Assembly (NCBI RefSeq): GCF_029223865.1
Contig: NZ_CP119520.1
Span: forward strand, 4,774,001-4,838,000
DNA: 64,000 bases
Source of the DNA: Telluria mixta
GTDB taxonomy: Bacteria > Pseudomonadota > Gammaproteobacteria > Burkholderiales > Burkholderiaceae_D
Direction of reading: 5' to 3'
The notes under the pieces are model-generated. The model was given only the letters and a program-made list of their open reading frames with translations. It was not told where the DNA came from and did not search any database. Positions 24,902 through 33,460 of the stretch are shown in pieces. The number at the start of each line of letters is the position of its first letter. Position 1 is the stretch's first letter. The translations under genes were made by a program, and so were the position numbers.

Positions 24902-25356
24902 GCCTGCCCGACATCCGCACGCTCGTGCCGCACAGCGGCGCCATGTCGCTGCTCGGGCGCCTGCTCGCGGCCGATGACGAGACCCTGTGCGCCGAGGTGG
25001 CGATCGGCCCCGGCACGCTGTTCCTGGACGGCGGCGCCGTGGGCGCGTGGGTCGGCGTCGAATACATGGCGCAGGCCGTGGCCGCGCATGCGGGCCATGG
25101 CGCGCGCCTGCGCGGCGAGCCGGTGCGCGTGGGCTTTTTGCTCGGCACCCGGCGTTATGCGTGCACCGTCCCGGCGTTCCCGGCCGGGAGCGTGCTGCAC
25201 GTGCACGTGCAGCGCGTGATACAGGGCGAGAACGGCCTGGGCGCCTACGATTGCCGCATCGTCGACGCCGCCGGCGGCGCCGAATGGGCGAGCGCCACGA
25301 TCACCGTCTTCCAGCCCGACAATGTAGAAGAGTTTTTGCAACGGAGTTCCGAATGA
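24898..25356 (+). CDS. 3-hydroxyacyl-ACP dehydratase, FabZ-like (APE cluster)
   Basis: Starting at TTG 24898, overlapping the ketosynthase stop (TTGA), gives 152 residues. The motif PHSGAMSLLGRL has the catalytic His at residue 12, and a hotdog core with EYMAQAVAAHAG follows. It removes water from the 3-hydroxyacyl chain to create each trans double bond. It is the second dehydratase-type domain in the cluster besides the one fused to the ligase. Confidence 0.87.
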   Translation: MSLPDIRTLVPHSGAMSLLGRLLAADDETLCAEVAIGPGTLFLDGGAVGAWVGVEYMAQAVAAHAGHGARLRGEPVRVGFLLGTRRYACTVPAFPAGSVLHVHVQRVIQGENGLGAYDCRIVDAAGGAEWASATITVFQPDNVEEFLQRSSE

Positions 25357-26087
25357 GTAGTATCGACAAGAGTGTGCTGGTGACCGGCTCGTCGCGCGGC
25401 ATCGGCAGGGCGATCGCGCTGCGCCTGGCGCGCGACGGCTACCGCGTGGTGGTGCATTGCCGCAGCCGCCGCGCGGAGGCCGATGCAGTGGCGGCCGAGA
25501 TCGAAGCCGCCGGCGGCAGCGTGCGCGTGCTGCAGTTCGACATCGCCGAGCGCGATGCCACGGCCGCCGCGCTGCTGGCCGACATCGAGGCGCACGGCTG
25601 CTACTACGGCGTGGTCTGCAACGCCGGCGTCGCGCGCGACACGGCCTTTCCCGCCATGACCGGCGAAGAGTGGGACCAGGTGCTGGGCACGAACCTGGAC
25701 GGTTTCTTCAACGTCCTGAACCCGGTCGTGATGCCGATGGTCCAGCGCCGCAAGCCGGGCCGCATCGTGACGATGGCGTCCGTGTCGGGCCTGATCGGCA
25801 ACCGCGGCCAGGTCAACTACAGCGCGGCCAAGGCGGGCATCATCGGCGCCACCAAGGCGCTCGCGCTGGAACTGGCCAAGCGGGCCATCACCGTCAACTG
25901 CGTGGCGCCGGGCCTGATCGAGACCGACATGATCGGCGAGGTGCCGCTGGACGAGGCGCTGAAGCTGATCCCCGCGCGCCGCGTGGGCCGGCCGGAGGAG
26001 GTGGCGGCCGCGGTCAGCTACCTGATGTCGGACGATGCCGGCTATGTCACGCGCCAGGTCATTTCCGTCAACGGAGGCCTGGCATGA
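25353..26087 (+). CDS. 3-ketoacyl-ACP reductase, FabG-like (APE cluster)
   Basis: Starting at ATG 25353 (ATGA overlap) gives 244 residues. TGSSRGIG occupies residues 11-18, NAGV and the Ser-Tyr-Lys triad (ASVSG, YSAAK) are present, and the protein ends with SVNGGLA, all typical of FabG. It reduces the 3-ketoacyl-ACP with NADPH in each extension cycle. There is no enoyl reductase in the cluster, which fits an unreduced polyene product. Confidence 0.92.
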   Translation: MSSIDKSVLVTGSSRGIGRAIALRLARDGYRVVVHCRSRRAEADAVAAEIEAAGGSVRVLQFDIAERDATAAALLADIEAHGCYYGVVCNAGVARDTAFPAMTGEEWDQVLGTNLDGFFNVLNPVVMPMVQRRKPGRIVTMASVSGLIGNRGQVNYSAAKAGIIGATKALALELAKRAITVNCVAPGLIETDMIGEVPLDEALKLIPARRVGRPEEVAAAVSYLMSDDAGYVTRQVISVNGGLA

Positions 26088-27316
26088 CGAGGGAAATGAA
26101 ACGCGTCGTCGTCACCGGCATGGCCGGCATCAGCCCGCTGGGCAACGACTGGGAGTCGATCCGCGCCCGCCTCGTCGAGGGGCGCAACGCCATCGTGCGG
26201 ATGGCGGCGTGGGACGATTACGAAGGCCTGAACACGCGCCTCGGCGCCCCCGCCGCGCCGTTCGAGCTGTCCGAGCGCTACCACCGCAAGGCGATCCGCA
26301 GCATGGGCCGCGTCGCGCTGATGGCCACGCGCGCCAGCGAACTCGCCCTGGCCAACGCCGGTCTGCTCGACCATCCGCTGCTCACCAGCGGCAGGATGGG
26401 CATCTCGTTCGGCTCGTCGGCCGGCACGCCCAGCGCCATCGGCGACTTCGGCCGCATGATGGAAGAGCGCACGACGAAGGGCATCAACGCGACCACCTAC
26501 ATCAAGATGATGGCGCACACGGCCCCCGTCAACATCGGCGTGTTCTTCGGCGTGACGGGCCGCGTGTTCACGACGTCGTCCGCGTGCACGTCGGGCAGCC
26601 AGGGCATCGGCTATGCCTACGAGGCGATCAAGACGGGCAAGCAGACCGCGATGATCGCCGGCGGCGCCGAGGAGTTGTGCGCGACGGAGGCCGCGGTGTT
26701 CGACACGCTGTTCGCGACGAGCGTGCGCAACGACGCCGCGCACACGACGCCTCGCCCGTTCGACCGCGCCCGCGACGGCCTCGTGATCGGCGAGGGCGCC
26801 GGCTGCCTGATCCTGGAAGAGCGCGAGCATGCGCTGGCGCGCGGCGCCACGGTGTACGCGGAAATCGTCGGTTTCGGCACCAACAGCGACGGCTGCCACG
26901 TCACCCAGCCCAACGCCGCGACGATGCGCATCGCGATGGAGCTCGCACTGGAGGATGCGGACCTGGCACCGGCGGCCATCGGCTACGTCAACGCCCACGG
27001 CACGGGCACGCAGCACGGGGACGTGGCGGAGACGGCGGCGACGAACGCCGTGTTCGGCGCGCGCATGCCGATCAGCTCCCTGAAGAGCTACATGGGGCAC
27101 ACGCTGGGCGCCTGCGGGGCGCTCGAAGCCTTGATCAGCATCCGGATGATGCGCGAAGGCTGGTTCGCGCCGACCATCAACCTCGACGAGATCGACCCGG
27201 AATGCGGGGAGCTCGACTATATTCGCGGCGACGGGCGGCGCCTCGACTGCGAATACGTCATGTCGAACAATTTTGCGTTCGGCGGCATCAACACGTCGCT
27301 GATCTTCAAGCGGTAG
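26084..27316 (+). CDS. second beta-ketoacyl-ACP synthase (APE cluster)
   Basis: Starting at ATG 26084 (ATGA overlap) gives 410 residues. Active-site Cys168 lies in TTSSACTSGSQG, His305 in NAHGTGTQHGD, and Lys334/His339 in SLKSYMGHTLGACGAL. It is a FabF-type enzyme differing clearly from the first ketosynthase, as in known APE clusters, where one ketosynthase handles initiation and the other elongation. An internal ATG (MKRVVVTGM) 12 bases later is an alternative start. Confidence 0.92.
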   Translation: MTREMKRVVVTGMAGISPLGNDWESIRARLVEGRNAIVRMAAWDDYEGLNTRLGAPAAPFELSERYHRKAIRSMGRVALMATRASELALANAGLLDHPLLTSGRMGISFGSSAGTPSAIGDFGRMMEERTTKGINATTYIKMMAHTAPVNIGVFFGVTGRVFTTSSACTSGSQGIGYAYEAIKTGKQTAMIAGGAEELCATEAAVFDTLFATSVRNDAAHTTPRPFDRARDGLVIGEGAGCLILEEREHALARGATVYAEIVGFGTNSDGCHVTQPNAATMRIAMELALEDADLAPAAIGYVNAHGTGTQHGDVAETAATNAVFGARMPISSLKSYMGHTLGACGALEALISIRMMREGWFAPTINLDEIDPECGELDYIRGDGRRLDCEYVMSNNFAFGGINTSLIFKR

Positions 27317-27346
27317 TTCCACCACAACCTAGAAACGGAGAGAACA

Positions 27347-27934
27347 ATGAATAACAAGCACCGGACCGTCCTGCTGGCATCGGCAATCGCCAGCGTCGCA
27401 CTGCTGCAGGGCTGCGCTACGAGCATCAAGGCGTCGTCGACGGCGAACCCGCCGCCCGCGAAACCGTTCTCGGCCTACAGCCGCATCGAGGTCAAGCCCG
27501 TCGTGTTCAAGGACGGCTACAAGGGCGATGTCGCCGGCCTGGCGAAGATCGACGAAAACTTCAAGAAAGACCTGGCGCCGCGCCTGGCGCAGTGGAACAG
27601 CCGCGCGGCCGACGGCAATACGCTCGTGGTCGAGCCGGTGGTGGAAGAAATGTCGTTCAAGCATGGCGCCAAGCGCGTGCTGCTGGGGCCCCTGGCCGGC
27701 AGCTCGGGCGTGCTGATGCGCGTGACCTTCCGCGACAACACGGGCAAGGTCATCGCGACGCCGGAATTCTTCCAGCGGACGGCGGCCTTCAGCGGCGGCT
27801 ATTCGTTCGGCGTCAACGACAACATGATGCTGACCCGGGTGGCGAACCTGGCCAGCGGCTACATCGTCGCCAACTACGACAAGGCCGTCGGCGGCCCGAC
27901 GGGTGCCGACGACCAGGCCGTCAAAGCCAACTGA
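27347..27934 (+). CDS. lipoprotein of unknown function in the APE operon tail
   Basis: The 195-residue protein has a lipoprotein signal with LLQGC (Cys near residue 23), so it is membrane-anchored. The mature part, with YSRIEVKPVVFKDGYKGD and VVEEMSFKHGAKRVLLGPLAG, resembles outer-membrane lipoproteins of DUF4410 type, though I hold that loosely. It follows the second ketosynthase by 30 bases with GGAGAG before the ATG. A role in envelope placement of the pigment is possible. Confidence 0.65.
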   Translation: MNNKHRTVLLASAIASVALLQGCATSIKASSTANPPPAKPFSAYSRIEVKPVVFKDGYKGDVAGLAKIDENFKKDLAPRLAQWNSRAADGNTLVVEPVVEEMSFKHGAKRVLLGPLAGSSGVLMRVTFRDNTGKVIATPEFFQRTAAFSGGYSFGVNDNMMLTRVANLASGYIVANYDKAVGGPTGADDQAVKAN

Positions 27935-27947
27935 CCGGGAGAACACT

Positions 27948-28400
27948 GTGACCATCAAGACCATGAAAACGGTACTGGCCTGCGCACTGCTGGCGCTGGG
28001 CGTGACGACGGCGGCGCAGGCGCGCGACACCAAGCTCCTGCTGCCGTTGTCCGCGGCGATGAGCGCGAACGACGCGCAGACGCGCCTGGGCGACTCGGTG
28101 AAATTCTATTTCGGCAATCAACCGACGCCGAAGGTGCTGGAGCGTCTCGGTTCCGACAAGACGAGCCAGAAGACCAATTCGTTCGGCAAATCGCCAGAAA
28201 AGGCATGCAACTGGGCTTTCTTGTCCGCCATGCTCCGTCTGCAACAGCGCGCCCGCGAGCTGGGCGCCGACGCCGTGATCAATATCGTCAGCAATTACAA
28301 GAACGAGGAAATGTCCAGCGACACCCAGTTCGAATGCCATGACGGGGCCGTCATGTCGGGCGTGGCGCTGAAGGGCGAGTTCGTCAAGCTGGCGAAATGA
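27948..28400 (+). CDS. secreted protein of unknown function in the APE operon tail
   Basis: Starting at GTG 27948, with GGGAGA upstream, gives 150 residues; ATG 27963 is an alternative. A signal peptide (TVLACALLALGVTTAAQA) leads a small domain with AFLSAMLRLQQRARELGADAVINIVSNYKN. Proteins with this pattern are sometimes misnamed excinuclease subunits. The real function is unknown. It probably works in the periplasm. The stop overlaps the phosphopantetheinyl transferase start (ATGA), which ties it to the operon. Confidence 0.65.
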   Translation: MTIKTMKTVLACALLALGVTTAAQARDTKLLLPLSAAMSANDAQTRLGDSVKFYFGNQPTPKVLERLGSDKTSQKTNSFGKSPEKACNWAFLSAMLRLQQRARELGADAVINIVSNYKNEEMSSDTQFECHDGAVMSGVALKGEFVKLAK

Positions 28401-29002
28401 CGGACCGGGCGGCGATCGTCCGCCTGCTCGACGCCCGTACCCTGGACGACGGGGTGCTGGCGCAATGCACCGCGTTGCTGGACGAGTCGGAGCGCCTACG
28501 CCTGGCCCGCTTCGTCCGGCGCGAGCGCCGCAACCAGTTCATCGCGGGCAGGGTGCTGGCGCGGCGGACGCTCGGTGCCGTGCTGGGCGTGGCACCGGAG
28601 ACGGTGCGCCTGGTCGAGCGTCCGGGCGCCGCGCCGGCGTTGGCCGTGCCCGAGGCCGGCGCGGCCGGGTTCAGCATTTCCCACAGCGGTGCATGGATCG
28701 CGTGCGCGGCCAGCGCGACGGGCCGGGTCGGGCTGGATGTCGAGGTCGTCGATCCGGCGCGCGACATCGACGCACTCGCCGCCCAGGCATTCGATGCGTC
28801 CCAGCAAGCATGGCTGGCCGCGCGCCCCGCGGCATCGCGACTCGGCGATTTCTATCGCGCCTGGAGCACGCTGGAGGCGCGTTTCAAGCTGGGCACGGCG
28901 GCCGCGGCGACGTTCGACCTGTCCCGTCCCGGATTATCGATTGTCGTATGTTGCGAGTATGAACTGGCGGCGCCGCCGGTCGTGGAGTCCGATGCCTTGT
29001 GA
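28397..29002 (+). CDS. Sfp-type 4'-phosphopantetheinyl transferase (APE cluster)
   Basis: The 201-residue protein activates carrier proteins by transferring phosphopantetheine from CoA. The magnesium-binding motif GLDVEVVDPARDI, the preceding FSISHSGAWIA, and FYRAWSTLEARFK (the W-KEA-type helix) are the Sfp family signatures. It begins inside the preceding stop (ATGA) and is the last gene of the operon. Its natural targets are the two ACPs at 12663-13223. Confidence 0.9.
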   Translation: MTDRAAIVRLLDARTLDDGVLAQCTALLDESERLRLARFVRRERRNQFIAGRVLARRTLGAVLGVAPETVRLVERPGAAPALAVPEAGAAGFSISHSGAWIACAASATGRVGLDVEVVDPARDIDALAAQAFDASQQAWLAARPAASRLGDFYRAWSTLEARFKLGTAAAATFDLSRPGLSIVVCCEYELAAPPVVESDAL

Positions 29003-29014
29003 TGCGCCGATCGC

Positions 29015-29575
29015 TCAGCGCGACATGCCGACCAGCTTGTGCACGAGTTCCGACGACGTCGACGCCGAGAACTTGCGCATGAGCTTGGCGCGGTGCATCT
29101 CCACCGTGCGCGGCGACAGATCCGTCTCGCGCGCGATCACCTTGCTCGTCTTGCCTTCGACGAGCAGCGCCGCGATCTCGCGTTCGCGCGGGGTCAGCTC
29201 GGCCGTGACGGGGCGCTTCTCGCTGACGTCCTCGAACGTCCAGACGCCGGCGCCCAGCGGCTCGGCCGGATCGAGCGCGCGGCCTGTCACGTGGCACCAG
29301 AACAATTCCCCATTTCCTCGCCGCATGATGCGCTCGTCCGAGTAGCGGCCCTTCGCGTTCATGATCGGGATGATGCGGTCGCCCGTGCGCAGGAACTCGT
29401 CCATGGTCGGATAGAGTACCGAGAACGACTGGCCGTCCAGCTGCGTCCGCTGGTAGCCGAACATCGCGGCCAGTGCGTGGTTGCAGGACTGGATCACGCG
29501 GTTCACCGAAATGCACATTCCGACGGGCGCGTGCTGGAAAATCATCTCGTAATCGATGGCGTATGATGCGTTCAT
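29015..29575 (-). CDS. PAS domain-LuxR family transcriptional regulator
   Basis: The 186-residue protein has an N-terminal PAS sensor (about residues 8-120, with NHALAAMFGYQRTQLDGQSF and WCHVTGRALDP) and a C-terminal GerE/LuxR helix-turn-helix (ELTPREREIAALL to TVEMHRAKLMRKF). It lacks a receiver domain, so it probably senses a small ligand or redox state through PAS. It lies 12 bases from the end of the pigment operon, convergent with it, and is a candidate regulator of it; its own promoter faces the CoA-transferase genes. Confidence 0.85.
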   Translation of the reverse strand: MNASYAIDYEMIFQHAPVGMCISVNRVIQSCNHALAAMFGYQRTQLDGQSFSVLYPTMDEFLRTGDRIIPIMNAKGRYSDERIMRRGNGELFWCHVTGRALDPAEPLGAGVWTFEDVSEKRPVTAELTPREREIAALLVEGKTSKVIARETDLSPRTVEMHRAKLMRKFSASTSSELVHKLVGMSR

Positions 29576-29703
29576 TTGATGGTAGTCGACTGTCCCCGCA
29601 GGAGGCCCTTGCCGGTATTTCTACGGTATTGTGCTTCGGAGGGCGCTATTTTATTCTGCAATTCTACTCTGCTGTATAGAACCTCATTATTAAAGGGACG
29701 GGT

Positions 29704-30402
29704 ATGAACAAAGTGTATCCTGATGCGCGCTCCGCGCTGGAAGGGGTCGTCGCGGACGGCCAGACGATCGCCGTGGGCGGCTTCGGCCTGTGCGGTATCC
29801 CCGAGGCGCTGATCCTGGCGCTGCGCGATTCCGGCGTCAAGAACCTGACGGCCATCTCGAACAACGCCGGCGTCGACGACTTCGGCCTGGGCCAGCTGCT
29901 CACCACGCGCCAGATCAGGAAGATGATCTCGTCCTACGTGGGCGAGAACAAGGAATTCGCGCGCCAGTACCTGGCCGGCGAACTGGAACTGGAATTCACG
30001 CCGCAGGGCACGCTGGCCGAGAAGCTGCGCGCCGGCGGCGCCGGCATCCCCGCCTTCTTCACCAAGACCGGCTACGGCACCATCGTCGCGGAAGGCAAGG
30101 AGACCCGCGAATTCGACGGCGAGATGTATGTGATGGAACGCTCGCTCGTCCCGGACGTCTCGCTCGTCAAGGCCTGGAAGGCCGACCGCGCCGGCAACCT
30201 CGTGTTCCGCAAGACGGCACGCAACTTCAACCCGAACGTGGCCACCGCAGGCAAGGTCTGCATCGTGGAAGTCGAGCAACTGGTCGAGATCGGCGAGATC
30301 GACCCGGACCAGGTGCATACCCCGAGTATCTTCGTGCACCGCATCGTTCACAACCCGACGCCGGAAAAGCGCATCGAACAGCGCACCGTGCGTCAAGCAT
30401 AA
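29704..30402 (+). CDS. scoA: succinyl-CoA:3-ketoacid CoA-transferase subunit A
   Basis: The 232-residue subunit carries [16 protein letters not shown] and [13 protein letters not shown], conserved in alpha subunits of 3-oxoacid CoA-transferases. With subunit B it transfers CoA from succinyl-CoA to acetoacetate, feeding ketone bodies or polyhydroxybutyrate breakdown into acetyl-CoA. This fits the 3-hydroxybutyrate dehydrogenase gene near 40 kb. A GGGACGG stretch precedes the ATG, and subunit B follows after 17 bases. Confidence 0.92.
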   Translation: MNKVYPDARSALEGVVADGQTIAVGGFGLCGIPEALILALRDSGVKNLTAISNNAGVDDFGLGQLLTTRQIRKMISSYVGENKEFARQYLAGELELEFTPQGTLAEKLRAGGAGIPAFFTKTGYGTIVAEGKETREFDGEMYVMERSLVPDVSLVKAWKADRAGNLVFRKTARNFNPNVATAGKVCIVEVEQLVEIGEIDPDQVHTPSIFVHRIVHNPTPEKRIEQRTVRQA

Positions 30403-30419
30403 GACCAGGGGAGACAGAC

Positions 30420-31070
30420 ATGGCATGGACTCGTGATGAAATGGCCGCGCGCGCGGCCAAGGAACTGCAGGACGGTTTTTACGTGAACCTGGGCATTGGC
30501 CTGCCCACGCTGGTGGCCAACTACGTCCCGAACGATATCGAAGTGTTCCTGCAGTCGGAAAACGGCTTGCTGGGCATCGGCCCGTTCCCGACCGACGCTG
30601 AAGTGGACGCCGACCTGATCAACGCCGGCAAGCAGACCGTCACCGCGCTGCCGGGCGCCGCCTACTTCAGCTCGGCCGACTCGTTCGGCATGATCCGCGG
30701 CGGCAAGATCAACCTGGCGATCCTCGGCGCGATGCAGGTGTCGGAAAAGGGCGACCTGGCGAACTGGATGATCCCCGGCAAAATGGTCAAGGGCATGGGC
30801 GGTGCGATGGACCTCGTGGCCGGCGTCAAGCGCGTCGTCGTCGTGATGGAACACGTGGCGACCGCGAAGGATGGCTCGACGAGCCACAAGATCCTCAAGA
30901 AGTGCGACCTGCCGCTGACGGGCGTCGGCGTCGTCGACCGCATCATCACCGACCTCGGCGTCATCGACGTCACCGACACGGGCCTCAAGCTCGTCGAGCT
31001 GGCGCCGGGTGTCACCAAGGACGAGGTCGTGGCCGCCACGTCGGCCGAACTGGACGTATCCAGCATCTGA
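30420..31070 (+). CDS. scoB: succinyl-CoA:3-ketoacid CoA-transferase subunit B
   Basis: Starting at ATG 30420 after a GGGGAGA ribosome-binding site gives 216 residues. The catalytic Glu lies in [11 protein letters not shown], the signature of the beta subunit. [25 protein letters not shown] and the C-terminal [14 protein letters not shown] are typical. It forms the active hetero-oligomer with subunit A. A hairpin follows at 31080-31101. Confidence 0.93.
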   Translation: MAWTRDEMAARAAKELQDGFYVNLGIGLPTLVANYVPNDIEVFLQSENGLLGIGPFPTDAEVDADLINAGKQTVTALPGAAYFSSADSFGMIRGGKINLAILGAMQVSEKGDLANWMIPGKMVKGMGGAMDLVAGVKRVVVVMEHVATAKDGSTSHKILKKCDLPLTGVGVVDRIITDLGVIDVTDTGLKLVELAPGVTKDEVVAATSAELDVSSI

Positions 31071-31079
31071 TGTCCTTCC

Positions 31080-31101
31080 GGGCGGCGCCGTGGTGCCGCC
31101 C
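31080..31101. terminator. hairpin between scoB and the convergent TonB-domain gene
   Basis: GGGCGGC and GCCGCCC form a 7-base stem, extendable through a G-T pair, 9 bases after the scoB stop. There is no strong T-run on either strand, so it may act as a weak bidirectional terminator or protect the mRNA end. Confidence 0.5.
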
Positions 31102-31115
31102 GTCATTCCCTTTGC

Positions 31116-31475
31116 CTAGCGCAGCGTCCACACGTACTGGACCTTGGCCCATTCCCGTACAGCCTTGCCGTTCTTGAGCGCTGGCCGGAAGCTGCACTGC
31201 GCCAGCGCCGAGCGCGCAGCCTCGTCCAGGGTCGTAAACCCGCTCGACGCCATCACTTTCGAATCCTTCACCTTGCCGTTCTCGTCGACGAGAAAGCCGA
31301 GTTTGACCGTGCCTTCATGAGCGGCCTGCACGTCCGCGTGCGGGTATTGCGGCTTGGCGCAGCTGGCGAAGTCGAGCATGGGGGGGCGGGTCGTTTGGGG
31401 CGCTGCGTGGGCGGACGCCGCGCAGGCGAGGGCGAGGGACAGGCATTGCAGGGTCGTGCGGATGATGCGGGACAT
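31116..31475 (-). CDS. secreted TonB C-terminal domain protein
   Basis: Starting at ATG 31475, with AAGGAG upstream, gives 119 residues: a signal peptide (LALACAASAHA) and one TonB C-terminal domain (EGTVKLGFLVDENGKV to WAKVQYVWTL). It lacks an N-terminal anchor and Pro-rich spacer, so it is not a classical energy transducer. Its whole mature domain is nearly a copy of the C-terminal end of the M56 protein upstream, down to the DF-SC-KPQYP lead-in and the final VQYVWTL. It probably arose from it by duplication. It may bind the periplasmic partner of that sensor. Confidence 0.8.
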   Translation of the reverse strand: MSRIIRTTLQCLSLALACAASAHAAPQTTRPPMLDFASCAKPQYPHADVQAAHEGTVKLGFLVDENGKVKDSKVMASSGFTTLDEAARSALAQCSFRPALKNGKAVREWAKVQYVWTLR

Positions 31476-31521
31476 GGTGCTCTCCTTGTGGTGGGAACTG
31501 ATGACCTTCAGTTCGTCAGGT

Positions 31522-31548
31522 GCACAAGGGCGCACTGCGCCCTTGTGC
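31522..31548. terminator. strong 12-base-pair hairpin between M56 and TonB genes
   Basis: GCACAAGGGCGC and its exact complement flank a 3-base loop (ACT). It sits between the end of the M56 gene and the start of the TonB-domain gene on the minus strand. No T-run follows, so it may be an attenuator, a processing site or a partial terminator. Confidence 0.5.
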
Positions 31549-31630
31549 CGGCGCCGCGCGCCGTCTTGCGCGAATGCTTTATTGATGAATGAGGCGTGAC
31601 CGCCCGGCCGCGCAGCGCAGCGGCGTCACG

Positions 31631-33049
31631 TCACGCGAGGGTCCAGACATACTGGACCGGTTGCCAGGTCGACACGGGCTGGCCGTTGCGCAGTGCCGGT
31701 GCGAAGCGGCAGCGGTGCAGTGCGCCGCGGGCCGCCTCGTCCATGCTGGCGTAGCCGCTGGAACGAAGGATGGTCGATTCCGTGACGAAGCCGGAAGCGT
31801 CCACGCGGAAGTTCAACGTGACCGTGCCCTCGTGGCTGGCCGCAATGTCGGCCTGCGGGTATTGCGGTTTCGTGCAGCTCGAGAAATCCGCGACCGCGGG
31901 CCGCGTCAGGCCGGCCGTCCTGGCGGCCACCGGGGCGTCGCGGGTCGCCAGCGCATGGGCGCTCGCCGCGCACGCCAGCACGAGGCCCAGCACGGGGATC
32001 GCGGCGCGCCAGTCCAGCGCCTGCGGATCGGGGCGGACGAGGCGCCGGATGCGCGCCATCAGGTCCCCGCCCGCCGCGGCCTGGGCCAGGTGGTGACCGG
32101 AGAATTGCAGGCGCTCGAGCTCCGACAGCGCCTGTGCCAGGCGGCGCGGTTCGCCCAGCTGGCGTGCGGCGAAATCGTCGGCGATCTGCTCGCGTTCATG
32201 GCGGATGCGGCGCGAGATCCACCACACGGCCGGGTGATAGAACAGCAGGGCCTCGATCACGTTCTGCACGAGGTTGACGAGGTAGTCGTGGCGCCGGACG
32301 TGGCCCAGTTCGTGCGCCAGCAGCGCTTCCAGCAGTTGCGGCGGCATGCCCGTCACGAGGGCGGCCGGCACGAGCACGACGGGCCGCCAGAAGCCGGCCG
32401 TGACGGGGCTCGCCAGGCTGTCGACGATGCGCAGGCGCACCTGGCGGTCGATGCCGCAGCGGGCGGCGAGCCGGGCCAGCTTCGTCTGCCAGACGCGTTC
32501 CTCGTCGCTGCCCGCATGGGGCGACGCGGCGCGGCCGACCGTCGCCCGTCCGACCCACGCCAATCCCAGCGCCATGCGCAGCCCGAGCGCCGCGGCGCAG
32601 GCCGCCCACGCGCCGACGATCCAGTCGAGATGCTGCTGCAGCCAGGCGAGCAGGCCCACGGCGTCGCGCAACACGGCCGCCGGTGCCGATGCCAGCGGCA
32701 GTGCGCGCGCAGCCGCCACGTTGCGGTCGCCCAGCAGCATCGTCACGAAGTCGGCCGCGGGCCACACGACGCACAGCAGCAGCGCGAAGCACGCCGCCGC
32801 ATAGCGGCGTTCCGGCCGGGCATTGCGCAGCGCCACCAGCAGTACGGCCGTCGCGCAGCCGATCAGCGCGCCTTGCCACACGAAGTGCAGCAGCGCCCAT
32901 CCGAGGCTGGGCACGAACCCGTTCGCCAGCGCGGACAGCAGCCTGGTCAGCACATCAGTCACGTACGAGGGCAGGTGCGAGGGCAGCGGCGCGAGCGGAC
33001 TCGTCGGCAGCAATGCCGACAACAGCCCGGTGACGAGCCCGGCGCTCAT
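31631..33049 (-). CDS. BlaR1-like M56 metallopeptidase fused to a TonB C-terminal domain
   Basis: Starting at ATG 33049, which overlaps the blaI-like stop by ATGA, gives 472 residues. Membrane helices lie near 50-75, 85-105 and 140-165. The zinc motif HELGH is at residues 246-250 with a further Glu at 287 (REQIADDF), as in M56/BlaR1 peptidases. After a last helix (AIPVLGLVLACAASAHA) comes a TonB C-terminal domain (about residues 390-472) in place of the penicillin-binding sensor of BlaR1. It probably senses an envelope signal and cleaves the BlaI-like repressor. The beta-lactam sensor domain is absent, so antibiotic sensing is not implied. Confidence 0.85.
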   Translation of the reverse strand: MSAGLVTGLLSALLPTSPLAPLPSHLPSYVTDVLTRLLSALANGFVPSLGWALLHFVWQGALIGCATAVLLVALRNARPERRYAAACFALLLCVVWPAADFVTMLLGDRNVAAARALPLASAPAAVLRDAVGLLAWLQQHLDWIVGAWAACAAALGLRMALGLAWVGRATVGRAASPHAGSDEERVWQTKLARLAARCGIDRQVRLRIVDSLASPVTAGFWRPVVLVPAALVTGMPPQLLEALLAHELGHVRRHDYLVNLVQNVIEALLFYHPAVWWISRRIRHEREQIADDFAARQLGEPRRLAQALSELERLQFSGHHLAQAAAGGDLMARIRRLVRPDPQALDWRAAIPVLGLVLACAASAHALATRDAPVAARTAGLTRPAVADFSSCTKPQYPQADIAASHEGTVTLNFRVDASGFVTESTILRSSGYASMDEAARGALHRCRFAPALRNGQPVSTWQPVQYVWTLA

Positions 33050-33432
33050 TGTTTGTCTCCATCTTTCAGCAGTTGTTCGATCTCCTCGCGTTCCTTTTTC
33101 GAGATGCCGCTCTTGAGCGCGGCCAGCACCAGCGCCTTGGCCGACCCGGCGAAGGCGCGCTGCATCAGGTCCTTCAACAGATTCGTCTGCAGCGATTCCT
33201 GCGCCTGGGCCGGTGCGTACACGTGAGACCGTTCGCTCTCGTCGCGGATCAGCAAACCTTTGCCGTGCATGATCTGCATCAGGCGGAGCACGGTCGCATA
33301 CGTCACTTCCGGGCGCTCCTTGACGATCTCCTCGTGGACCTGGCGCGCCGTGGCCGAGCCGAGCGGCCACAGCACCTGCAACAAGTCGAGTTCGGCGGGC
33401 GTCGGCTTGGGAAGAGCGGGCGATTTGGCCAT
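33046..33432 (-). CDS. BlaI/MecI-family repressor
   Basis: The 128-residue winged-helix protein has PTPAELDLLQVLWPLGSATARQV at the start and VTYATVLRLMQIMHGKGLL as the recognition helix region, the BlaI/MecI/CopY signature. The C-terminal half is the dimerisation part cleaved or released by M56 partners. It overlaps the M56 gene, and dyads resembling BlaI operators lie just upstream (33461-33480) and near the divergent gene (33545-33562). It presumably represses both. Confidence 0.9.
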   Translation of the reverse strand: MAKSPALPKPTPAELDLLQVLWPLGSATARQVHEEIVKERPEVTYATVLRLMQIMHGKGLLIRDESERSHVYAPAQAQESLQTNLLKDLMQRAFAGSAKALVLAALKSGISKKEREEIEQLLKDGDKQ

Positions 33433-33460
33433 GGCGGTCTCTTGGAACGTGGTCGATAAA

